DNA of 35,338 bases, from NCBI GenBank assembly GCA_945957555.1, contig CAMFLX010000036.1, positions 1-35,338 on the forward strand. Direction: 5' to 3'. Below the pieces are notes generated by a model, which saw only the letters and a program-made list of their open reading frames with translations, was not told where the DNA came from and did no database searches. The stretch is from an uncultured Cytophagales bacterium. GTDB lineage: Bacteria > Bacteroidota > Bacteroidia > Cytophagales > UBA9547. Both the position numbers and the translations under genes were made by a program. Every line of letters begins with the position of its first letter. Position 1 is the stretch's first letter. Of this stretch, positions 8,293 through 16,900 are shown piece after piece.

Positions 8293-11200
8293 TAAAAATC
8301 TCCTGCCACAAACAGCCTCAGCGACACCGTCTCCTCGCCTACCTTGAGGTAGAGCACGTACAGTCCCTCTGCCAGCGACTGGTCGAACTCGTGCTCCTGT
8401 TCCTCTGCTGCGGGCAGCTGTACGGTCTGGATCAATGCACCAGACGATAGACTATGGAGGCTGACCTCCATACTTCTCGCCTCGTCCAGCTCCACCCTCA
8501 GCGTAAACTGACCACTGGTCGGGTTGGGGAACAGCTCCACCTTCCTGAACAGCTCGGCGTCTATGCCCAAGGCACTGTTGAGCGAGTCCCTTTGCGATTT
8601 TGGATAAATATGGATGGTCTTCTTGAGCTCGGCACGACACTCCTGATCCTGTGCCATCAACCAGATCTCATAGTCCCCCTTCTGCCCAAAGATGTATTCC
8701 TGAACAGCAGCGCCAGAAGTACTCAGCACCCTTACGGAACCAGAAGGAGCCTTCCAGTCCAGCGTTAAGGTGCTCAAGTCTTTATTGTTTGCTATGATCG
8801 TTACTATATCATCGACCACTGCATGGGTAGCCATCAAGAAATCTGGCTCAAAACTCCTTGTGGACTGGCTGATCTTTATGGTGTCCCTGCCAGTGCAACC
8901 GAAGGTGTTGCTCACCTTCACGTAGTAGGTGCCTGCCTCTGTTACGGTCACCTTTTGTGTGTGGGCCTGCAGCCCGTTGTCGGAGCCCCAGTCGTAGCTG
9001 TTGCCAGGATTACCTGCATCCAGCTCCAAACGCTGACCCTTGCAGAGCACGGGGTAGCCTTCCAACTGTACGGGCAGGGCTGCGGGTGCGTTCAGTGTCA
9101 CAGTGTCTCTCTTCCCACAGTTGAGCGCATCTAGCACCTGCACGATATAGATGCCGCCCCCCAAGCTTTTGGGACTACTGACATTGGCGAGTGCTGGTCT
9201 ATCTGTCCAATTATAGCGGTAGGGTCCGATACCTCCTGAGGTGGAGAGCTTAATCTCGCCATCGGTACTCTCGCTACAGGAGGGCTGGCTCTTAGAGATG
9301 CTGTTGTATATGTTCGACTGCTGACCTATACTAAAGTCCAGTGTGTTTTGGCACAGTGAATCGTCCATAGCATATACCTTGTAGTTACCTGATCCGAGCC
9401 CCGTGAAGTCTTTGCTGTAGGCTTGGGCATTGGCCACTGGTTTGTAGGGAGCCTTGGGGTCTAGCCAGACCGTCTTTCCCCCTGCCCCGCCTGATACCTG
9501 TACCTGTATGCTGCCATCTTTATCGCCAAAGCAGGTGGTGGGTTTATTGTTGCTTACTGATAGGCTGATCACCGATGGCGCGCCTATATTCACAGTGAGC
9601 TGTTTCATACAACCCATATTGTTCTTGGCGTATAGGGTCTGGCTCCCCGAGGATAAGCCCTTGAGACTTGGATTGCTTAAATAGTTGACATTGTCAGCCG
9701 AATACGTATAAGTGTAACTCAGATCCGTGCTACTCGCCAGCGTGAGGGCTTCGCCCTTGCTCTCGCCCGCACATCGGTTGTCCTTCTGGGACTGGAGCAC
9801 GAAGCTGAAGTCCTTGGGGCTGTCCACCGTTATGCTCGGCACCGTGGCGGTACAGCCCCTGCTGTCGCTGAGGCCAAGCGAAACCGTGGTGCCCGCCTTT
9901 GCGGTGTAGGTGTTGCCTGCCTGTGGCTGGCCGTTGAAGCTGTATGTGTAGCTGCCCGTGCCTCCCGTGGCGGCAAGGCTCAGCTGTCCGTCGTTGCCGA
10001 AGCATTTGGGTTGTACCACACTGCTCGTACCCTGTAGCTGTGGAGGCTCGGTGACCGTGAAGCTGATCGGGCTCTCGTGCACACAGCCCTTGGCGTCCTT
10101 GAGTACCAGCGTATGGGAACCCTTGGAGATATTATTGAGCGTTGTAAGGACTCCCACATCTGAGACAAACTTGCTGCTGTTGTCGAGCACAAGGGTGTCT
10201 TTGGGCAGGGTGCCGCCCTGCACCATGATCCCGTAGCTGGCCTTCTCCCCGAAGCAGTTGATGTCTTTGAGAGTGTTTTGGCTGTAGGAAAGCTTGGTCG
10301 GCGGGGAGATGGAGACAGTGAGGGTTTGAGGGCAGGAACGCGACAGGTCAGGAAAAATCTCACTAAATTTCAAGCTATGAGTTCCTGGCTCTAAAGCTTG
10401 AATTTCATCACTTTGAAGATCAGGCCTCGAGGTACCGTCCAATTCCCATGCAAATCCTCTTGCACCTGTTTGCAATATAAATGAACCTTGGGCTAGATCA
10501 GATTTTCCACCTATTTGAGTAATATCGCATAATGGTTGGCTTAAAATCAGCTCTGTACCTAAGCGAAGATTGGGGGTAAAAAAAACATATAAACCCACTG
10601 AAAGCCAATTAAATTTATCTATTCTTGCCTCATATTTATGCAAATTACAAAATCCAGATATAGTAAGGTCTTGCATAACAGTCAAATTAGCCCCAGTACC
10701 AACCTTTACACCATCACGGTACCAACTAATATCTGAGTCAATAAAATTATTCTTCATAAAATCAGGAGCAGCCAAAGTAATCTGTTTGGATGTTATTTTC
10801 ATAGGATCCATCCCAGATGGTGAAATTAACTTTACACGAGTGTTAGGTTCACTGACAACAGCAAAAGTACCTCTTATTAAAACACTTAAAACTCTAGTTC
10901 CGGGATCACCCGGTTGATCATAAGTTTTATTAAAATTTATAGAAATTGGATTTTCATCAATAAAGGTTGCTAAGGGACTATTAAAACCTTGTTGCATTGT
11001 AGAAGAACCAGTATAATTTGTCTTTACTATTACATCAACTTCTCTAGTAGCCGATTTATTAGGGTTAGTATTAGTAGCTCTTATTCCTAAATTTTGTTTC
11101 GCTTTTGAATAAAAATATCCTCCTTGTATTTTAGGCCAATAGGTATTTGAACCATTTATATCCATACTTAAACTATCTGGATCTTGTATATTTTCCCTAC

Positions 11201-11378
11201 TTTGTGTTGAAGAATTCACAATAACCACACTCACAAGGTCTTTAGTAATTGTGGATATATTTGAAGTTGAACTTATGGACATTTCATCCATAGCATAATA
11301 AACAGTATAAGGTGCTTGACCAAACGTCATTATAGCAAACATACAACTACAAAACAGAAAAAGCCTGAACATTTTCAT
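8292..11378 (-). CDS. SprB-repeat surface protein with T9SS C-terminal sorting domain
   Basis: This 1028-residue protein has an N-terminal signal peptide (MKMFRLFLFCSCMFAIMTFG). The N-terminal 350 or so residues are a beta-rich region without a family I recognise. Five SprB-type repeats follow, each opening with a Cys-containing segment and a GG turn, near residues 373, 456, 533, 614 and 696 (for example CFGDKDGSIQVQVSGG and CSESTDGEIKLSTSGG). A further beta-domain at about 770-860 contains YDWGSDNG. A type A T9SS sorting domain starts near residue 948 (ELFPNPTSGQFTLRVEL) and ends in EGLYVLYLKVG plus a last strand. It should be secreted through the Por machinery and anchored at the surface or released, probably as an adhesin. 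The gene is a composition mosaic: 65% GC at 9721-9780 but 28% at 10981-11040, with the break near 10375. The gap to the FN3 gene is 35 bp. Confidence 0.85.
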   Translation of the reverse strand: MKMFRLFLFCSCMFAIMTFGQAPYTVYYAMDEMSISSTSNISTITKDLVSVVIVNSSTQSRENIQDPDSLSMDINGSNTYWPKIQGGYFYSKAKQNLGIRATNTNPNKSATREVDVIVKTNYTGSSTMQQGFNSPLATFIDENPISINFNKTYDQPGDPGTRVLSVLIRGTFAVVSEPNTRVKLISPSGMDPMKITSKQITLAAPDFMKNNFIDSDISWYRDGVKVGTGANLTVMQDLTISGFCNLHKYEARIDKFNWLSVGLYVFFTPNLRLGTELILSQPLCDITQIGGKSDLAQGSFILQTGARGFAWELDGTSRPDLQSDEIQALEPGTHSLKFSEIFPDLSRSCPQTLTVSISPPTKLSYSQNTLKDINCFGEKASYGIMVQGGTLPKDTLVLDNSSKFVSDVGVLTTLNNISKGSHTLVLKDAKGCVHESPISFTVTEPPQLQGTSSVVQPKCFGNDGQLSLAATGGTGSYTYSFNGQPQAGNTYTAKAGTTVSLGLSDSRGCTATVPSITVDSPKDFSFVLQSQKDNRCAGESKGEALTLASSTDLSYTYTYSADNVNYLSNPSLKGLSSGSQTLYAKNNMGCMKQLTVNIGAPSVISLSVSNNKPTTCFGDKDGSIQVQVSGGAGGKTVWLDPKAPYKPVANAQAYSKDFTGLGSGNYKVYAMDDSLCQNTLDFSIGQQSNIYNSISKSQPSCSESTDGEIKLSTSGGIGPYRYNWTDRPALANVSSPKSLGGGIYIVQVLDALNCGKRDTVTLNAPAALPVQLEGYPVLCKGQRLELDAGNPGNSYDWGSDNGLQAHTQKVTVTEAGTYYVKVSNTFGCTGRDTIKISQSTRSFEPDFLMATHAVVDDIVTIIANNKDLSTLTLDWKAPSGSVRVLSTSGAAVQEYIFGQKGDYEIWLMAQDQECRAELKKTIHIYPKSQRDSLNSALGIDAELFRKVELFPNPTSGQFTLRVELDEARSMEVSLHSLSSGALIQTVQLPAAEEQEHEFDQSLAEGLYVLYLKVGEETVSLRLFVAGDF

Positions 11379-11413
11379 TACTTAAATATTTTAGTTACCC
11401 TTATTATTGCATA

Positions 11414-13510
11414 TCAATTTACCTCCACTTTCTCACTCAATTCCCCCATCTGACCATTCTGTAAAACAGGTCTAATATGGTAATAATACATTTTGGAGAC
11501 TTCGATTTCCTTATCTTCAAAATGCATCAAATCACCAGACACAGATTCGTACTGAGAGAGTCTTTCGCCTAGAGAACCTCTGTATATGATCCAATAATCG
11601 ATGTCTGGAGCACTGCTCTTCCAATCCAAGATGATTTTCTTTCTATCCTCGGTTCTTTGTATGGTTACTTTAGCTGCAGCAATAGCGGGTTCCTTACTAT
11701 GTTTCCGCAACTGTACACTTTGTGTCTTTTCAGAAATTAAGGAGTCATCGTCTATGGCAACCACTTCATAACTATAGGTTTTATTGGCTTGCATATTTTT
11801 GTCTACATACAAGGTCGTATCTCCTTTGTGTTTTATATTCGCCAATAACATTTGTATGTTTTCAGGATACTCTATCCTGCTCAGTTTGTACTTGACTACA
11901 TCTTTACTAGGGCTATTCGCCCAAACCAAAAGCACTCCTGCAGTATCAGCTCGCATGGTTTTAAAGGCAATAGGTGCTGGCGGCAATACATCGGGCCTCT
12001 TTACTGCTACTACACTTGGTTTGGATTCATTGAAGCGAATATCCAGTGCAATCACCTTATAGTATAATGAGTCTGTCAGTGCATTCATGGCCACCTTTTC
12101 TTCAAAGCTGGTCTTTTCGATATGACTATCGGTGATTCTTGCATACTCTTGTTTTCTACTGTTGGACTTGTATACATAATAACCCAAAAGGTCCTTTTCT
12201 GAATTGGCTTTCCAAGTCAGGGACAAGACACCTTCTTTTGTTAATACGGCCTTAAATCCTGTTGGTGCCTTAGGAGGCTCATTGTCTTCCCTCTGGGCAA
12301 ATACAGGAAAGGATGCTTTCTCTGCACCCTGTTGATCCACAGCTACCACTTTATAATAGGCTTCCTGCAAGGGATTGAGGTCTTCAAATTGGAAAACGGT
12401 TTTGGCTAACGGCAATTTGGAAACTACTGTATAGCCAGTTTCATAATTCACACTTCTATATACCTTAAATGCCGTTACCTGTGATAAACTAAATTTTTCA
12501 AACTCCCAAGTGATGAGTACTTTTTTGCCACCCAATACATTCGCCTTCACTTGTTTCGGTGCAGTATGAATCAAAGGTTTGCTCATGCCTTGAGTGGTTT
12601 CACCGTATTTACCATATTCTCCAAAGGCAGATAAGCCTCTGATCCTATAATAGATCGTTATATTGGGCAAGGTCGAATCCATGTAAAATGCGTATTTGTT
12701 CTTTACGTTTTCATTAATAGGCACAAAAGGTTCCTCGTTCCTCTTTTGATAGGTTTTTCCACCATCCACAGAACGCTCAATATCATAGGCTATAAAATAT
12801 TTCTGTAGTTGCTTATAGTTCCAGCTCAGGGCTGCCGTACTATCGAAAAAGGCAACCGAAAACTCCAAAGGAGCCGGGAGTGGTTCGTATTCATCTACAG
12901 AAGTATATACAAAACCGGTATCAATGGCCTCCGATGTGGCCAAATTAGCGACATAGACACGGTACAGATATTGGGTGCCCTTTTTGGCGGATTTGTCTAC
13001 CCAGCGTAAACCAGAGGCTTGAGCCACCCGAGCATCTAGATCTGCGGACGTCAAGGCAAAAGAATACCGCATCTCTGTTTCCAGATCTTTTTCGTAGGCT
13101 TTGCGAATCATTGACTTGCCTTTTTGTTTCTTGTCATTCACCTCAAAGGTCTCACCATATAGCGCCTGAGCAGTAATGGCGCCATAAGTACTGCTTTTTG
13201 CTAAAGGCTCCCAAGCAGCCAAAGGCTGGGGCTTCAATCCTTCTAAAGTTAACAATTCCACTTTAAGCACTTTCAAAAGTTTCTTGTTTTCGGCTATAGT
13301 GACACGTTCTATTTTATAACCTAATTGATTGGCTTGTTTCCAAACCTCCTTCTTGTTGGGTGCCCAACGGAGTACTATTGAATCAGGCATGGGCCTGGCT
13401 GCTAGTTTGATAGATTTCTGTGCCCATCCTGAATATGACAAACACAATAGTAGTAGACAGTTTAGAGTAGACAGTTTACCGTTTACAGTTAACAGTTTGA
13501 TTTTATACAT
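11414..13510 (-). CDS. Exported protein with tandem fibronectin type III domains
   Basis: From the ATG at 13510 this is a 698-residue protein with a normal signal peptide: MYKIKL, then a hydrophobic core ending LLLLCLSYSGWAQ. The frame stays open to ATGs at 13570 and 13621, but those add 20-37 residues of non-signal text encoded partly by satellite DNA, so 13510 is preferred. Five FN3-like units are readable, each about 95 residues and often opening PPxAP. They start with PLEFSVAFFDSTAALSW, KQVKANVLGGKKVLITW, GFKAVLTKEGVLSLTW, IAFKTMRADTAGVLLVW and VTIQRTEDRKKIILDW. A looser one sits at the N-terminus. There is no T9SS sorting domain and no lipobox. It is probably a periplasmic or surface scaffold. 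It lies between the 1502-residue protein and the SprB/T9SS protein, likely in one transcript with the latter. Confidence 0.75.
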   Translation of the reverse strand: MYKIKLLTVNGKLSTLNCLLLLCLSYSGWAQKSIKLAARPMPDSIVLRWAPNKKEVWKQANQLGYKIERVTIAENKKLLKVLKVELLTLEGLKPQPLAAWEPLAKSSTYGAITAQALYGETFEVNDKKQKGKSMIRKAYEKDLETEMRYSFALTSADLDARVAQASGLRWVDKSAKKGTQYLYRVYVANLATSEAIDTGFVYTSVDEYEPLPAPLEFSVAFFDSTAALSWNYKQLQKYFIAYDIERSVDGGKTYQKRNEEPFVPINENVKNKYAFYMDSTLPNITIYYRIRGLSAFGEYGKYGETTQGMSKPLIHTAPKQVKANVLGGKKVLITWEFEKFSLSQVTAFKVYRSVNYETGYTVVSKLPLAKTVFQFEDLNPLQEAYYKVVAVDQQGAEKASFPVFAQREDNEPPKAPTGFKAVLTKEGVLSLTWKANSEKDLLGYYVYKSNSRKQEYARITDSHIEKTSFEEKVAMNALTDSLYYKVIALDIRFNESKPSVVAVKRPDVLPPAPIAFKTMRADTAGVLLVWANSPSKDVVKYKLSRIEYPENIQMLLANIKHKGDTTLYVDKNMQANKTYSYEVVAIDDDSLISEKTQSVQLRKHSKEPAIAAAKVTIQRTEDRKKIILDWKSSAPDIDYWIIYRGSLGERLSQYESVSGDLMHFEDKEIEVSKMYYYHIRPVLQNGQMGELSEKVEVN
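13450..13498. repeat. Heptamer satellite inside the FN3 protein's signal peptide
   Basis: Seven units run in register: GTAGTAG, ACAGTTT, AGAGTAG, ACAGTTT, ACCGTTT, ACAGTTA, ACAGTTT. On the minus strand they encode LLTVNGKLSTLNCLLL, the signal-peptide core. A decayed extension (CAGTACA, ATTTAGC, GTAGACA, GTTGACC) continues at about 13534-13561. Confidence 0.7.
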
Positions 13511-13659
13511 TTGTGGTGACACAAATGAGGCCACAGTACAATTTAGCGTAGACAGTTGACCGAATTTCATAAATACTAGTTGGTATGATCTTGTTTGTAT
13601 CGTGTGTCTAATATTTTGCATTATTGTGTTTTACTTATTTTATTAAATACTTCCTTCCA

Positions 13660-13692
13660 AGACCTATGAGGTTTTAAAAACCTCATAGGTTT
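13660..13692. repeat. 33-bp palindrome, copy 3
   Basis: The arm AGACCTATGAGGTTTT is as in copy 1. The right arm has a single terminal mismatch (TTT for TCT). It lies in the gap between the 1502-residue and FN3 genes. That gap holds only repeats: this palindrome, an element GTTTGTGGAGACACATACGT from 13743, the GGTCTGTG palindrome and a long heptamer array. Confidence 0.7.
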
Positions 13693-13765
13693 TTACTAAC
13701 TCGCCAATGTCTTGTCCTCACTGACACCCCATTATTTACACGTTTGTGGAGACACATACGTGGGC

Positions 13766-13784
13766 GGTCTGTGAGCCACAGACC
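13766..13784. repeat. GGTCTGTG/CACAGACC palindromic repeat, copy 3
   Basis: Identical to the copy at 8221-8239, including the following GAGGC. As there, it is followed within about 20 bp by a heptamer array. Confidence 0.65.
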
Positions 13785-13801
13785 GAGGCGGAACTCTTTT
13801 C

Positions 13802-13906
13802 TTGTGTCTTATGTCTTATGTCTTGTGTCTTGTGTCTTATGTCTTATGTCTTGTGTCTTGTGTCTTGGCTCTTATGTCTTGTGTCTTGACTCTTATGTCT
13901 TGTATC
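13802..13906. repeat. TTRTGTC heptamer array, 15 units
   Basis: Fifteen contiguous 7-bp units, mostly TTGTGTC or TTATGTC. The third base of the first nine units reads G A A G G A A G G, so a 28-bp higher-order unit seems to have been duplicated. Units 10, 13 and 15 are variants (TTGGCTC, TTGACTC, TTGTATC). The array lies just past the 3' end of the 1502-residue gene. Confidence 0.9.
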
Positions 13907-13934
13907 AAATCACCTCATTTCCAAACCAAAATCG

Positions 13935-16900
13935 TCACTTAAAGACAATGTTATAAGTATAACATTTCGTCAATTGCTTGCTACCGGGCATCCTGTAGTA
14001 CATATCTACAGGATAGGTGGCATTACGCACTGTAGAAAACATAGGAAAACCTTTGGTCAAAATATTTTCATAGTCTTGGGTAGCAGCGCTCGATTTAGCT
14101 CCCATTTGTGCAAAGTGTTTTGCGGCCTTGTCCCTAAGTTGCTGAAAATCGTCCAACATGGTGAGGTGAAAATTCCCGATGATCTTCATCCCAACCATAA
14201 CCGATGACACGGTTCCTGAAGAAAACTCCGAAGTACTGAGCTGATCGACAGGTAGGGTCTGTGTAAAGCTGACATTCCGACCTGGGATATAGCCATATTC
14301 TGCTGTATCACGGTCTACCGTAAAGAGGCCCGCTCTTGGGTAGTTTTTATAGACCAAAGGTTTCATATAATTTGCAAACCAGTCCATGCTTGTCACATTA
14401 AAGTTATTAACCCAAAGAGGCGTTTCTTCGTCATAACCTTCTAATTCTGCTTTATCAAAAGCCTCCTGTGGTTGGTTAAACTCTGTAGTCCAGTTTGCCG
14501 AAGCCAAGCCTACATTCATATAATAACTTTTCTTGATCTGAACGGCAGCCATTTTAGCCGCTAGGTTATCATAGGCACTGGTTCTGAATCCAAAATTCAA
14601 AAGCACTTTGTCTTCTATATTCAAGAGCTCGCCTTCGGCTGATTTCGTTTGGAGTGATGCTGTATTTTGAGAATCTGTTCCTGAATTCAAAACAGCTTTC
14701 TCATTGGTTTTTATGTTTTTATCAATCCTTAAATTGTCGTCTATTGGTGTATTCACAAAAGCAAACTCATAGACTTGATTCTTTACCAGACCTTGTGGCA
14801 TGGCAAAATCTATCCTCTTGGCTCCTACCTGATAGGCCGTTGCTGTGTATAGGGTGTCACCATCATGTTTGATCAAACGTACTTGTTGCTTGTATTTTGC
14901 GGCGTCGAAGAGGTAGGGTTGTCCAAACTTAAGCTGCACGTAGCCTTTATTAGACTGCGCCACAAATAGATTTTTTTGTTTGATGACAGGATAGGAATAT
15001 TTCACGTTTTCCAAAGGGATATAATCAGGCGCCTCACCCGTCGTAAACTCTATTTCTTTAGCTTCCTCTTCTATTTTGCCTTTGTCGTTTTTATAGGGAG
15101 CCCATGCGCCGTTTTGCTTAGCTTCAAAAATGACTTTCAAACTGGCTTTCAGTTTTTTGTTAGGAGGTAAGATATCGTGGGCTGCAAATGCAACCGTGGT
15201 ATGGTCTTTATTCCACTCGTTTTCTCCAAGTAGCACTGTGCTTCCGTCCATAATGCTGAACTCCTTCAATACAGCCCTAAAAACTTTGGTTCTGCTCGCA
15301 TCGGCTTCATCTTCTATGGTAAACTCCTTATCCAGTGGTATATTAAATACCCCTTGCGGTTTAGTGAACACACTTACATCTACCTTTCCTGTGGCAGGGC
15401 TCATATCCGCAATCACGTCTATACCTGCCAATTCATCTCCATTCTCCCTGATCTGGCATTTTTCGCCCAGCTCTACTTCTAGTCTACAGCTCCCTGTGAC
15501 CAGGCCATTTAATATACTGTAATTCCCTCCTACGATCCCCTTCATCCAAAAAGGATTGGGCAACTGTGCCTGCAAAATAGCGGCGGCGCTCACTTTCAAA
15601 ATTTCATAGCGGCCTCTTACAAAAGCCAGTTTCACATTGATCCCTACACTTCCTTGAAAATAGGCATAAGCTTGGCCGTTGGCATACCAGCCATTCACGC
15701 CCAACGAGCCCGTACGACCTTCACAGTATGCATCGGTACCGTAGTTTTTGACCATGACGTCAAAGCCCAAACCTGCAGTAATGCGGTAATAAAAAATCAA
15801 GAATTGCTTATCTCCCGTTTCTATGGCTAGTGCGGCTCCAAAGGCGATGCCTTTGCCGTCGCCCAGCGCATTGAGGTCTCTCATGTAATCCAAACTTTCT
15901 GGGCTGATCCCTAAGATCTGAGCTACCTGGTCTGGTGGTGCGGGACTCCCTTCTATAGAAGTCCCCATCATAAAATACGAAGTCAATTCTGCAAGTCCTA
16001 AGGCTGTGATCTTAATGGGGTTGCTCGGCGTTCCTACATTGATAAACCACTTATCTGGACCGATGTATAAATTACCCTCACCTGCCAAGTTATCGTCATA
16101 AGCACCTTTGATCATACCATTCCCAACCGAGATGTAGGGTTTAAAATTAGCAGTCAGCTCCTTTTGTTCGAAATTAAACTCTACCGTAAGCGACAATTTG
16201 ATTTCATCACGTGGTTTGTCGCCATCACCCCCAAAAGTCTTGGCCATGCCACTTTTATCCATACCATTGAAATGCTTCATGATCGGAATGTCATTTTCTA
16301 TCCCACTTGCCGACAGGTTGGCTGATTTTTCAAAATCATTGATCTTACCCATCAGCTTCGCAGGACCATCCATTACTTTCATATTGCCCATACAAGTGCC
16401 CTCACCCAAGAAGAAAATCTTCCTCAAGCCTCCTTGAGCATTGAATGCGATCTCAAACATGAGCTTCCCGGAAAATGCCTTTTCATCTGGTATCGCCAAA
16501 AACACCCCTGCCTTAAAGCCCAAACCTGCCGTAGAGTCTGGTTCATAGAACTGTCCTGAAATACTTTTGGCCAGATCGCTGCTGGAGCTTGTCACCTTCT
16601 TCATTCTCTGGTAAGCGCCTCCTGCAAATCCAGTAAGATTTACGCCAGTGAATATGGGCAGTTTAATGCCCTCAAGAGAAGCGTCTACATTCCAATAGCG
16701 GGTCTGTCTAATTTTACCAAAAATAGCCCCTACCTTCATCTCTATTTTGTTCTTGAGCTCCAATGTCATAGAGATTTCACCCTTAAAGCCAGTACCAAAG
16801 GTGGTGTCTTCTCTGAAAAAATCTATGGAACCTTCCAAGGTAAACTTGGTAATTTCCACCTTTTCGAGCCCAAACTTGGTCAAAGTAAGATTGGCAAACT

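Noticed and set aside
8226-8450. Plus-strand ORF with LYSLLFTLYSLLFTL
   Set aside because: Translation of the TTTACTC array running into the antisense of the SprB gene.
13744-13956. Plus-strand ORF reading VLCLVSCVLCLMSCVLCL
   Set aside because: It is the translation of the TTRTGTC satellite, not a membrane protein gene.
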